Positions 1 through 6,350 of a stretch of 35,482 nt of DNA are shown here, in pieces. Each line of letters opens with the position of its first letter. The first letter of the stretch is position 1. Position numbers and translations under genes: made by a program. Below the pieces are notes generated by a model. It worked only from the letters and a program-made list of their open reading frames with translations. It was not told the DNA's origin and did no database searches. The stretch covers positions 1 through 35,482 of the forward strand of contig NZ_LGVW01000005.1 in the NCBI RefSeq assembly GCF_001263335.1, given 5' to 3'. This stretch comes from Dichelobacter nodosus (GTDB lineage Bacteria > Pseudomonadota > Gammaproteobacteria > Cardiobacteriales > Cardiobacteriaceae).

Positions 1-155
1 ACGCGCGGGGTGCGCGATGATTTGCCACAAAGCCTGAAGTGATTTGAAATGCCGTTTAAAAGCGCGCGATTTATCGTTAAGATTAAGGTTCGCGCGTTGC
101 TGACAAGTGAGTTTACCCGTGTGCATGATGTGGGCATCAATATCACAACCGTTTG

Positions 156-227
156 TGTTCATTAAGTGTCGCAACCTGTTTTTTTATAAGAGTTTTTTTG
201 GTAATGTTTGTTCATTAGTGTTCGTTA
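156..227. repeat. TGTTCRTTA direct repeats, possible integrase arm sites
   Basis: TGTTCATTA occurs at 156-164 and 209-217, and TGTTCGTTA at 219-227. The last two start 10 bp apart, about one helical turn. Short phased repeats beside an integrase gene suit arm-type integrase or excisionase binding sites. The role is inferred. Confidence 0.35.
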
Positions 228-250
228 GCTACCGCTTGAATCCGCGCACA

Positions 251-276
251 ATGTAGGGGTTTAATATAGGGGTTCA
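251..276. repeat. Tandem 13-bp repeat upstream of integrase
   Basis: ATGTAGGGGTTTA (251-263) is followed directly by ATATAGGGGTTCA (264-276), with 11 of 13 bases matching. A plausible promoter (TTGAAT at 236-241, TTTAAT at 260-265) overlaps the repeat, so a protein bound here could control the integrase. This is inference from position. Confidence 0.35.
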
Positions 277-303
277 CCTATTAAATTATTTTTGAGCCCC
301 AAC

Positions 304-1503
304 ATGTTATCTGATGCAAAATTAAGAAAGTTAAAACCGACAGAAAAGAAGTACAAAATCGCCGATAGCCATGGTTTGTTTGCCGTGGTGATGCCAAACG
401 GTAGTATTTTGTGGCGTATGCGTTACGTCTTAGCAGGCAAGCGGCGTGAATTAGCGCTGGGCAAATATCCCGCGGTTTCATTATCAGAAGCGCGTCAAAT
501 CGTTTTGCTGTACCGTGAGCAAATTGAGCGCGGCGTTGACCCACATGCGCAACATGTCGAACGTCATAAAAAACAAGACGGCGTCACGGTTGCCGAAGCG
601 GTAGAATTGTTGCTATCTGAGAAAGCAAAATATTGTAGCGCAAGTTACTTGGAAAGCTGCCGCAGTCGCTTAAGCAATCATGTGTTATCGCGGTTTGGCG
701 CGCGTGCTTTAGCGGAAGTCAGTGAAGACGAATGGCGGGCTTTGATTAATTGGTTAGATAATGGCGGTAAAAATTACACGGCAATCCGCGTGCAAGACCT
801 CGCCGGCGAACTTTACAAAACGGTGCGCTTAAAAACTGGGTTGAAAATTGCCAACCCGATTCTGGAAATACGGGGAACAGTAAAAAAGAAACCAGCACAA
901 AATTATCCGCGTATCACGAACCCCGCCCGTTTTGGAGAGTTATTGCACGCAATCGATTATTTCAATGGACGCTGGCAAGTTTATTTGGCACTGAAATTTC
1001 TGCCGCTGGTTTTTTGCCGACAAATTGAATTGCGGCGAATGGTTTGGCAAGAAGTCGATTTTGAGCGCGCGCTGTGGTGCATTCCCGCCGAAAAAATCAA
1101 GATGAGACGCGCCCATTTGGTGCCGCTTTCAACGCAAGCCATCGCAATATTACGCCAAGCCGAACAGTTACGTTGTAGTGATTTAGTATTTTGCGGCGTG
1201 CGCAATCCACGGCAACCGATTAGTGTAAATACGATTGGCTCCGCATTGCGCACTTTGGGCTTTGGACACGACGAAATGGTCGGGCACGGCTTCCGCGGTA
1301 CAGCAGCAACGTTATTAAACGAATTAGGCTGGGATAGTCATATTGTTGATTTCCAATTAGCGCATTGGCAGCGAAGCAGTGTTTCATCAGCGTATAATCA
1401 CGCTGAATATTTGACGCAGCGCCGCGAAATGATGCAGGCGTGGGCAGATTATTGTGACGAATTAAAAGCAAAAACACGGAAGCGTCTTGGTATTGAAGAT
1501 TAA
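304..1503 (+). CDS. int: P4-type tyrosine recombinase (phage integrase)
   Basis: Site-specific recombinase that inserts and excises the prophage. The N-terminus (MLSDAKLRKLKPTEKKYKI) is the typical start of the DUF4102 arm-binding domain of P4-like integrases. A core-binding region follows at about residues 95-190, then the catalytic domain. Catalytic residues are visible: Arg239 in CRQIELRR, His328 and Arg331 in GHGFR, His354 in LAHWQR, and the nucleophile Tyr364 in SAYNHAEY. At 399 residues it is full length for the family. I start it at ATG 304 rather than the in-frame TTG at 292 because family members begin with this motif. It lies at the left end and reads away from the probable attachment site. 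A hairpin terminator follows at 1549. Confidence 0.93.
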   Translation: MLSDAKLRKLKPTEKKYKIADSHGLFAVVMPNGSILWRMRYVLAGKRRELALGKYPAVSLSEARQIVLLYREQIERGVDPHAQHVERHKKQDGVTVAEAVELLLSEKAKYCSASYLESCRSRLSNHVLSRFGARALAEVSEDEWRALINWLDNGGKNYTAIRVQDLAGELYKTVRLKTGLKIANPILEIRGTVKKKPAQNYPRITNPARFGELLHAIDYFNGRWQVYLALKFLPLVFCRQIELRRMVWQEVDFERALWCIPAEKIKMRRAHLVPLSTQAIAILRQAEQLRCSDLVFCGVRNPRQPISVNTIGSALRTLGFGHDEMVGHGFRGTAATLLNELGWDSHIVDFQLAHWQRSSVSSAYNHAEYLTQRREMMQAWADYCDELKAKTRKRLGIED

Positions 1504-1548
1504 ATAAGCGTCAAGCTGATTATTAAAATATTTCAAATTTCACCACTT

Positions 1549-1591
1549 AAAACTTGCGGAATTGCGCGAATTGGCATTTTTGCAAGTTTTT
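1549..1591 (+). terminator. Probable integrase terminator
   Basis: AAAACTTGC (1549-1557) pairs with GCAAGTTTT (1582-1590), and a T follows. The 24-nt loop has a further small AATT/AATT pairing. It lies 46 bases after the integrase stop. Confidence 0.5.
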
Positions 1592-1677
1592 GACGTAACC
1601 GAACGCTTAAAACGCCGTTTAACGGTCAAATTCAAAGTAAAGGAGAAATAAGCTTGAAATGAAAAACAGAAAATAAA

Positions 1678-1703
1678 AAAGCGGTCACAAAAGTAACCGC
1701 TTT
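1678..1703 (-). terminator. Terminator of the leftward early operon
   Basis: AAAGCGGT (1678-1685) and ACCGCTTT (1696-1703) form a perfect stem with a 10-nt loop. Read on the minus strand it is followed by a T-rich tract (complement of about 1660-1680). It would stop leftward transcripts before they run into the integrase gene from its 3' side. Confidence 0.6.
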
Positions 1704-1777
1704 AGGAATACGGACAGTATTTCCATAGAACAATTTACTGATTGCTACCAACAGTCAGTAAATGACCCCAAAAATCA

Positions 1778-1920
1778 GTACAAAAGGGCGGGTAGTCCTT
1801 TTGTACGCCTCATGCCGTATGGCAAGGAGTTTTTTATGTTTAAAACAATCATAACCAACGGTCAAATTACGCTCTCGCGTTTCGTACCGTTAGTTGTTCG
1901 TTTATGACTGTTTTAAACAT
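1778..1920 (+). ncRNA. Cluster of hairpins, candidate structured RNA
   Basis: Three consecutive foldbacks fill this gap. GTACAAAAGG/CCTTTTGTAC forms a 10-bp stem at 1778-1806 with a G-rich 9-nt loop. TGCC-GTAT-GGCA at 1813-1824, with flanking CCT/AGG pairing, encloses an AAGGAG ribosome-site motif (1824-1829). The third, 1836-1920, is a layered 85-nt palindrome: outer arms 1836-1854 and 1902-1920 match at 18 of 19 positions, AACGGT (1857-1862) pairs with ACCGTT (1886-1891), and ACGC-TCTC-GCGT closes the top at 1869-1880. The layout recalls phage regulatory RNAs such as C4, but membership is not shown. The strand is uncertain, because the hairpins can form on either. Confidence 0.4.
1836..1907 (+). 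CDS. 23-codon ORF inside the 85-nt hairpin
   Basis: This ORF has an AAGGAG motif six bases before its ATG. Its start lies at the outer end of the 5' hairpin arm and its stop in the 3' arm, so translation would depend on the fold. The product (MFKTIITNGQ..., ending FVPLVVRL) is mildly basic with a hydrophobic end, and I do not recognise it. It may be a leader peptide, or the ORF may be incidental. Confidence 0.2.
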   Translation: MFKTIITNGQITLSRFVPLVVRL

Positions 1921-2000
1921 TTTGTAGAGAGTAAATTCTACATTGATTATAATATCACAAATTAAGTTATCTTTTCAATTAAAAATTTGCAATAATAGCT

Positions 2001-2408
2001 TTATGTACCATCGTTTAGCTGCGCCAAAAGCGCGTCGCGTTCTTTATTCACGAGCTGCAAACGCTCGTTTATCTGCTCAAGTTCTGCTTTATCTTCAGCG
2101 AGCTGCTCTTTGAGCGCATCGTTGCGTTCTTTGCTCGTTTCTTTGTAAAACTCGATGAGCTCTTCATAGCTTTTAATAACGCGTTCAAACGTCAAGAGTT
2201 TATGGTTTTCAAAAAATGCGCTCATTTCGGCAGGGTCGCATTTAATACCGTTAGATTCTCTCGTTCCTATCGAATCCAAGACTGCGTTTTCTGTTTCGTT
2301 AATTGCTTGTTCAATATCTGAAATGCTTTTTCTGAGCGCATATTCTTTTTTGTGCAGCCGCGTTAATTCACAGCCAATTTCAACTAAGCGTTCAACAAAT
2401 TCCGTCAT
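2001..2408 (-). CDS. Stand-alone coiled-coil protein resembling the middle of a DUF2326/ABC-3C ATPase
   Basis: A 135-residue, charged, mostly helical protein with heptad-like stretches at about residues 1-45 and 80-132. The segment around FERVIKSYEELIEFYKETSK, followed by an acidic/basic coil and ERDALLAQL, resembles by memory the coiled-coil arm of DUF2326-type ABC ATPases. No Walker A, signature or Walker B motif is present, so it cannot be an ATPase alone. The ATG is preceded by AGGTG and overlaps the stop of the upstream gene by four bases, which suggests coupled translation. It is the last gene of the leftward operon. It may be a remnant of a defence ATPase, a decoy that binds one, or an unrelated coiled coil. 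The family link needs a profile search. Confidence 0.65.
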   Translation of the reverse strand: MTEFVERLVEIGCELTRLHKKEYALRKSISDIEQAINETENAVLDSIGTRESNGIKCDPAEMSAFFENHKLLTFERVIKSYEELIEFYKETSKERNDALKEQLAEDKAELEQINERLQLVNKERDALLAQLNDGT

Positions 2409-2644
2409 TTTTTCACCTGATATATCAGTAAACCGGTTTGCTTTTGGTAAGAAACGAATCCCATCAAAAATAAGAAATGTAATGCATTGAAAAACAAATA
2501 ATGCCCGTTTTTAATTTCTTTTCGGACAAACCGGAATAAATCGTTATAAGAAATAGCGCCCTCATTTTTTAATGCGCGCAGCATGATAAAGCTCGCATAA
2601 AATACGGTTCTATCTGGGTGGTCGTGCTTACTCGGGTATAACAT
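2405..2644 (-). CDS. Small protein resembling an ABC-3C middle component (MC6-like)
   Basis: The 79-residue product begins MLYPSKHDHPDRTVFYAS and contains a predicted helical, winged-helix-like body ending in LHFLFLMGFVSYQ. The PSKHxxPDR start and the final [FL]xxMGxV segment resemble the small middle component (type 6 class) of three-component ABC ATPase conflict systems, in which a small adaptor sits between an ATPase and an effector. This is recognition from memory, not a search. A GGAG motif precedes the ATG, which overlaps the stop of the Q-like gene in TAATG. The next gene, an orphan coiled coil, overlaps it by four bases. No effector and no full ATPase are in the window. Confidence 0.6.
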   Translation of the reverse strand: MLYPSKHDHPDRTVFYASFIMLRALKNEGAISYNDLFRFVRKEIKNGHYLFFNALHFLFLMGFVSYQKQTGLLIYQVKK

Positions 2645-3000
2645 TATTCACTCCGCTGCGAACAGCTGCATAACCAACCTTCTAAAAATAAATGCCCCCG
2701 CCGGCGGTAATCTTTCACCGTGCTTTCTGATATCCCGTGCCTTTTCGCCACGGCTTTATCGTTATATTCGTTATAAAGATAACGGCTTATCAGCACGTCA
2801 TGAATGCGCTGATGATTGCCGCGTAATACCATAAGCCCTTCATTAATTTGCTCACATGCTTCATCATCTAATTCAACCGGATCATCAGCATCGCGTACCG
2901 AGCCGCGGCAAAACGCGGCGATAAAACACCGAGGGCGCGCCGGCAAAACATCTTTTCGACTCCATTTCCCCCACGCCACCAAAAGCTCTTCAATCAACAT
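2644..3000 (-). CDS. Q-type late antitermination protein
   Basis: The 118-residue product begins MLIEELLVAWGKWSRKD and carries a sigma-like helix-turn-helix at about residues 80-108 (YNDKAVAKRHGISESTVKDY). This matches the layout of the phage antitermination Q family of phages 82/21: an N-terminal LxxWGxW motif and a C-terminal DNA-binding helix pair. Q proteins load on RNA polymerase at the late promoter and allow it to pass terminators. I chose the ATG at 3000, with a GAGGTGAAG stretch upstream, over an in-frame ATG at 3021 that overlaps further into RusA. It lies in the expected place, right after the Holliday resolvase. Late-operon terminators such as 34675-34727 are natural targets. Confidence 0.75.
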   Translation of the reverse strand: MLIEELLVAWGKWSRKDVLPARPRCFIAAFCRGSVRDADDPVELDDEACEQINEGLMVLRGNHQRIHDVLISRYLYNEYNDKAVAKRHGISESTVKDYRRRGHLFLEGWLCSCSQRSE

Positions 3001-3374
3001 GGCTTCACCTCGACGACACAAAATCCAAGCTCACGTTTAACCACCGCACCGCGCACCACGCGCAAATCATCAATTTGGTTATCGTTGTGATAAACGCCGA
3101 TTTCTTGCAACACGTCTAGCAATGCTTTTAAACGATTATCGATATCAAACGAACGGCGGTTTGTCGGATATAAAGTGACCGTCATCGCTAAGCGCTGCTC
3201 TTTGCCGAACCACCGCTTATTTTTATTCGGAATTTTGCCAATCGTTTTCAAAATCACGTCGCGGCGGAAAACGCGCGCCTCATCGCTTAAATAAACATGA
3301 CTACCGCGCCGGCGGTAATAATGATTGACGCTCGGCGGCATCGGCAACAACGCTTTAAAAGTATGTACGCTCAT
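2994..3374 (-). CDS. rusA: RusA-type Holliday junction resolvase
   Basis: Dimeric endonuclease that cuts four-way junctions during phage recombination and replication. The N-terminus has the family phrase LPMPPSVNHYYRRRG, and the acidic metal site is seen in SFDIDNRLKALLDVL and YHNDNQIDDL. The protein is 126 residues, near the usual 120. I start at ATG 3374 (MSVHTFK), which has GAGGTGG upstream and lies two bases after the stop of the preceding gene. A GTG nine bases earlier is possible. It is immediately followed by the Q-like gene, the common order in lambdoid phages. Confidence 0.92.
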   Translation of the reverse strand: MSVHTFKALLPMPPSVNHYYRRRGSHVYLSDEARVFRRDVILKTIGKIPNKNKRWFGKEQRLAMTVTLYPTNRRSFDIDNRLKALLDVLQEIGVYHNDNQIDDLRVVRGAVVKRELGFCVVEVKPC

Positions 3375-3376
3375 CG

Positions 3377-3796
3377 TTACCACCTCACGCGCCAGCCAGC
3401 CGGCAGGGGTTGGACGACCAACCCCATATCAACTTGTTTTTTTGTGCGTCGCGTTCGCCCCAATAACAGCTGCTCGTATTTTGCTGAACGACAAAAATCA
3501 TTGTCGCGTGCAACAAAAGCATGAAGCACGCCGTAGCGCAGCAGCACCTTAACTTTATCGACGCCAATCTCATAAATACCGATACAAATATTTAGCTTAT
3601 CCGCATTTTTTATTTGTTTCATTGTAGTAGCGATAGCACAAACGGCTTGGTAATAAGCGGTTTGCACGTAATACGGCTCGCGCGCAATCATATATTCGAG
3701 CCGCTGTATTGCATATTGCGCAATCTCAATGCCTTGCAGCGCTAATAATTGCATGAATAATGCGCGGTACCACGCCTTTAGCATGACGACGCTCAT
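3377..3796 (-). CDS. Conserved-looking phage protein of unknown function
   Basis: A 139-residue product not assigned to a family. The first half is helical and rich in Tyr, Ile and Ala (about residues 8-60). The second half is more basic, with RTRRTKKQVDMG near residues 114-125. It has no membrane segment or catalytic motif that I can name. The start codon overlaps the antirepressor stop by four bases (ATGA) and has a GAAGGTG motif upstream. RusA follows at once, so a role in recombination or regulation is plausible but only by position. Confidence 0.7.
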   Translation of the reverse strand: MSVVMLKAWYRALFMQLLALQGIEIAQYAIQRLEYMIAREPYYVQTAYYQAVCAIATTMKQIKNADKLNICIGIYEIGVDKVKVLLRYGVLHAFVARDNDFCRSAKYEQLLLGRTRRTKKQVDMGLVVQPLPAGWRVRW

Positions 3797-4734
3797 TTTT
3801 CACCTTCCATTTTTTTGCGGCGAAGACACGAACGCGCGGCTTCACGCCCTTCATTGATTACCTCTGTCGGGAACTTCAAATACGATTGCGCTGCACGCAA
3901 ACCGACATGAGCTTCGGCGCAGTTTCCTTGAATTGTTTTTTGCAAGCCGCGCCGCAATTCTTCCGCTTGCTTCTCAATTTGCCGCAAGGCAAGGCATAAA
4001 CATGTGGTTTTAGTCCACAAGTCATGCAACTCTTCGTCTTGCTCTTCGAAAGCAAGAGCAACGTGCTCCATGATCCCAACAGCAAACGCACGTTCTTTCC
4101 GATATTCAAAATTGCTGTTTTTATATTCGATGTGATAACCACCGAGCCACGCTAAACAATCTTGGAATAGTTCCGCCGGTAATTCGTTATAACGCGGAAT
4201 GCGGTAACGCGTTTTTAAATCATGATAGATGCTGTGATGACTGACGCCGTCGCGCTGCGCTTTAGCGTTCACCGCCTCTTGAATAATGCGCTGTTGCTCA
4301 GTATTGATAGTAATAGAAGCGTTCGTTTTTATTTCTCGGTCTAGAATATCTAAAACCCATTTGCGAAAATCTTTAGCATTTTTAGTTCGGCTAAAAAGCG
4401 CGACAAGATGACAACCGCGCAGCGAAAAAATACGGGTTTTGTTTGTTAAATATTCTGCTTTGTCCGTGGCGGTCAAGTTGACGGTCTCGAAGTTTTTTTT
4501 AGTTTTATCCGAGAACGTCAATTTGACGTTCTCGAGAAAATCAATGACTTGCGTCATATTTTCGCTAAATTCATCCGCGTTGCGGTGATAAACCTGAGTT
4601 ACGGCATTCACCCGCTTATACCCCAAAGCTTGCGCTAATTGCGTTGCGGTTAACCAAATCTGGTCATCGTTTAGTTCGACAGGTTTGAAAATAACGTGAT
4701 TAAAAGATAAAGGCTCAGCCTGAAGATTAGACAT
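3793..4734 (-). CDS. Phage antirepressor (BRO-N domain plus ORF6C-like C-terminus)
   Basis: The 313-residue product starts [21 protein letters not shown] type DNA-binding domain at about residues 10-130 carries the hallmark [13 protein letters not shown] and, later, [31 protein letters not shown] second module at about residues 165-235 ([20 protein letters not shown]) resembles the C-terminal domain of phage antirepressors. A Glu/Lys-rich tail completes it. Such proteins bind repressors or DNA to favour lytic growth. The first ten codons and the segment [11 protein letters not shown] are repeated in the gene upstream, showing module duplication. The start lies eight bases inside that upstream gene, with CTCCTTT/AAGGAG just before it, so translation is probably coupled. 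Confidence 0.82.
   Translation of the reverse strand: MSNLQAEPLSFNHVIFKPVELNDDQIWLTATQLAQALGYKRVNAVTQVYHRNADEFSENMTQVIDFLENVKLTFSDKTKKNFETVNLTATDKAEYLTNKTRIFSLRGCHLVALFSRTKNAKDFRKWVLDILDREIKTNASITINTEQQRIIQEAVNAKAQRDGVSHHSIYHDLKTRYRIPRYNELPAELFQDCLAWLGGYHIEYKNSNFEYRKERAFAVGIMEHVALAFEEQDEELHDLWTKTTCLCLALRQIEKQAEELRRGLQKTIQGNCAEAHVGLRAAQSYLKFPTEVINEGREAARSCLRRKKMEGEK
4511..4533. repeat. Perfect palindrome inside the antirepressor gene
   Basis: GAGAACGTCAA (4511-4521) and TTGACGTTCTC (4523-4533) are perfect 11-bp arms around one base. It lies directly beside one copy of the 38-bp direct repeat. A different palindrome (5021-5039) sits at the same place beside the other copy. Confidence 0.6.
4536..4573. 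repeat. 38-bp direct repeat, copy 1 (copy 2 at 5044-5081)
   Basis: The two copies read identically and encode the same peptide [12 protein letters not shown] in both antirepressor-type genes on the minus strand. This supports duplication or recombination between the genes. Confidence 0.75.
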
Positions 4735-4746
4735 TTGCAGTCTCCT
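4706..4746. repeat. 41-bp repeated start module, copy 1 (copy 2 at about 5308-5347)
   Basis: The repeat covers the ribosome site (AGGAGAC on the minus strand), the ATG and the first nine or so codons ([10 protein letters not shown]) of both genes, with one base different. The upstream ORF in each case reads through it and ends ETA[NH]V, so each start is embedded in the end of the previous ORF. Confidence 0.8.
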
Positions 4747-5335
4747 TTCGTAATTTTGGATTGACTGCCGCCGTTAAGGCTAAATAAGAGGGCGACAGCA
4801 TACGCAGGATTAGCCTTGCCGCTACGAAAGAAACGGCGAACCTTGCGGTTCTCCTACGTATGCCGCCATAACAAATTTGAGGCATAAAAATAGCGCGGTA
4901 GAAGCGCTGCACACGCTTTCGTATCAACGAGAGGCTAATCTCGACCGCAGATATTGCTGCGGCAACTCGATTATCGCTGAGCGTGCGTTGAAAAGTCAAG
5001 AACGCAAAGTTTTTCTTCGAGAGCCTCAACTTGAGGCTCACGGGAAAATCAATGACTTGCGTCATATTTTCGCTAAATTCACCCGCTTTAAATGTTGGAA
5101 CACCAACATTATGATTTCCGCTTTCATTTTTAAATGTTGGATTACAAGCATTATAATTTTCTCTTTCAATTTCAGCGATTAACGCTTGTGTTTCTTTATT
5201 TTGTAAAAAGAAGGTTGGGCGGTCTTTGTTTGCGCCACCGCTGGCTTTGTGTAAATCGTTTAAAGAATAGAGGTTCTCAAAAACATTAATTGCTTTATTG
5301 AGAATAGATAAAGGCTCAGCCTGAAGATTAGACAT
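4727..5335 (-). CDS. KilA-N-type antirepressor module with atypical C-terminus
   Basis: The 202-residue frame has a recognisable KilA-N-like N-terminal domain: [17 protein letters not shown], then [16 protein letters not shown], at about residues 23-58. After [12 protein letters not shown] (about 87-98) the sequence becomes basic, Arg-rich and unlike a KilA-N protein, ending LRKETANV. That half lies over several strong DNA hairpins (4928-5039), so it may be constrained as RNA rather than protein. I see this as a mosaic: a KilA-N head joined to an Icd-like leader segment, which then runs into the start of the next antirepressor gene. The start overlaps the upstream Icd-like ORF by eight bases. 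It may be functional, or a truncated antirepressor. Confidence 0.6.
   Translation of the reverse strand: MSNLQAEPLSILNKAINVFENLYSLNDLHKASGGANKDRPTFFLQNKETQALIAEIERENYNACNPTFKNESGNHNVGVPTFKAGEFSENMTQVIDFPVSLKLRLSKKNFAFLTFQRTLSDNRVAAAISAVEISLSLIRKRVQRFYRAIFMPQICYGGIRRRTARFAVSFVAARLILRMLSPSYLALTAAVNPKLRKETANV
4928..5039 (-). ncRNA. Run of hairpins upstream of the antirepressor, C4-like in position
   Basis: Four foldbacks follow one another: CGAGA/TCTCG (4928-4943), CCGCAG/CTGCGG (4945-4962), TGCGTT/AACGCA (4984-5006), and the 19-bp palindrome GAGCCTCAACTTGAGGCTC (5021-5039). In phages P1 and P7 the C4 antisense RNA lies in the leader of the icd-ant transcript and silences it. Here the same relative place, between an Icd-like ORF and an antirepressor, is strongly structured. 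The identity is inferred. The fold lies inside an open frame. Confidence 0.4.
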
Positions 5336-5585
5336 GTGCAGTCTCCTGTTGGATTATGAGGAGCCGCTTTTTTTGAGGGCGGCGGGACTCACTCTCGGAA
5401 CCAACAGTTTCCGCTGCAAAGTATTCCCCGAAGGTGTTATATTCCTTCGCTATCGTCCCGCCATTATTAGGCTTTCCTAGAAATAGGCATAAAAAAACCG
5501 CGTTTGACGGGTGCGGAAGTCCGCTGTTGGTTTTTGAGAGGACTCCAGTATTACTAACCCGTTTCCCGTTGTCAAGTGCCATCAT
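5328..5585 (-). CDS. Icd/Ash-like small ORF leading into the antirepressor module
   Basis: The 85-residue product starts MMALDNGKR and includes [36 protein letters not shown] and a basic RRPQKKR stretch. Its look and position match small Icd-like or Ash-family phage ORFs that precede and overlap antirepressor genes. In P1, icd affects cell division and its translation drives ant. I start at the ATG at 5585 that overlaps the DnaC-like stop (ATGATGG). An in-frame ATG at 5615 lies further inside the dnaC-like gene. The ORF ends eight bases inside the next gene and contains that gene's ribosome site. Family assignment is tentative. Confidence 0.55.
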   Translation of the reverse strand: MMALDNGKRVSNTGVLSKTNSGLPHPSNAVFLCLFLGKPNNGGTIAKEYNTFGEYFAAETVGSESESRRPQKKRLLIIQQETAHV

Positions 5586-6346
5586 AAATCCCCCCGCCGG
5601 CGGTAACTGTCCCACGTCATCTCAAGCAATACGCCACCGTGTAAAAGCCGGTCAACAGCGCGTTCTGTTAAGTAATCTTTTAAGCGCTCAAGCGGTAAAT
5701 TGCTTGTGATAATTGTCGGCTTTTGGTCGTTGTACCTGTCGCTTATCACTTCAGTTATGATATTGCGTTCGTTTTCTGTGCCACGCTGCAAACCTGCTTC
5801 GTCCAAAATAAGCAAATAAACTGCGCGATAAGCTGAAAAAACGTCTTTTTCGCGCTGCTCTGCGTCTCTGCTGTACGTATCTGTAATGCTTCTAATCAAC
5901 TTTTGTACGCTTGTAAAACAAACGCTTTTACCGCGTGCCAAGGCGCTTTGTGCGATTGCGACTGCTAAATGCGTTTTCCCCGTGCCAACGGCGCCGGTCA
6001 TGATGATACTGCGACCGATATCCATGCTGTCATCGTAATTTTCAGCATAATGGCGTGCAATGGCGTAAGCGCGCTGCTGTTGCTTAATCGTTTTATCAAC
6101 GCAGTAATTATCGAAACTAGCATGCATAAACCGCCGCGGGATACCGCTTTTGCTCAACAGCGCTGCTCTTGCCGTCAATGCTGCTTGTTTTGCTGCCTCT
6201 GCTTTTTCTTTCTCGATACTTTCGCGAATACACGCCCAGCATTGCCCGTTACTGCTTTTTTGTTTGCCGTGCTTCGGGCAATCAATTTCGTCTACGCTAT
6301 CTAGCTCTTCGATAATACGCGCAACAATATCTTGTGCTGTTTCCAT
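5582..6346 (-). CDS. DnaC-like replicative helicase loader (AAA+ ATPase)
   Basis: The 254-residue product has an N-terminal zinc-finger-like cluster (CPKHG at about 23-27, CWAC at about 37-40), a charged helix, then an ATPase domain. Walker A is GAVGTGKTH near residues 117-125, Walker B is LLILDEAG near 178-185, and TSNLP near residue 215 is a sensor-type motif. DnaC/DnaI-like loaders place the hexameric helicase at the phage origin. It follows the O-like initiator directly, the usual O-P layout. The ribosome site AAGGTG lies five bases before the ATG. The ATG of the Icd-like ORF overlaps its stop. Confidence 0.88.
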   Translation of the reverse strand: METAQDIVARIIEELDSVDEIDCPKHGKQKSSNGQCWACIRESIEKEKAEAAKQAALTARAALLSKSGIPRRFMHASFDNYCVDKTIKQQQRAYAIARHYAENYDDSMDIGRSIIMTGAVGTGKTHLAVAIAQSALARGKSVCFTSVQKLIRSITDTYSRDAEQREKDVFSAYRAVYLLILDEAGLQRGTENERNIITEVISDRYNDQKPTIITSNLPLERLKDYLTERAVDRLLHGGVLLEMTWDSYRRRGDL

Positions 6347-6350
6347 GTTT

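Larger units (their letters stand above)
1..303. other. Left flank and probable attachment region
   Basis: No convincing gene is seen in this stretch before the integrase. A 38-codon ORF (49-165, plus strand) lacks a good ribosome site and family resemblance, so I do not call it. A short open frame at 1-42 could be the end of a host gene. Two sets of direct repeats (156-227 and 251-276) and T-rich tracts (180-200) lie here. P4-type integrases usually sit next to their attachment site and read away from it, so the left attachment junction probably lies here. That is inference, because the right junction is outside the window. No tRNA gene was recognised. Confidence 0.4.

Noticed and set aside
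49-165. 38-codon ORF before the integrase.
   Set aside because: No ribosome site, no recognised product, overlaps the presumed attachment region.
4877-5182. Plus-strand open frame opposite the KilA-N gene.
   Set aside because: It lies antisense to a stronger, coupled gene series and shows no family features.
1747-5408. ACCAACAGT occurs at 1747-1755 and 5400-5408, so a plus-strand RNA from the first could pair with the Icd-like mRNA.
   Set aside because: A 9-base match between two segments of this size is expected about once in four trials by chance; not enough to claim regulation.
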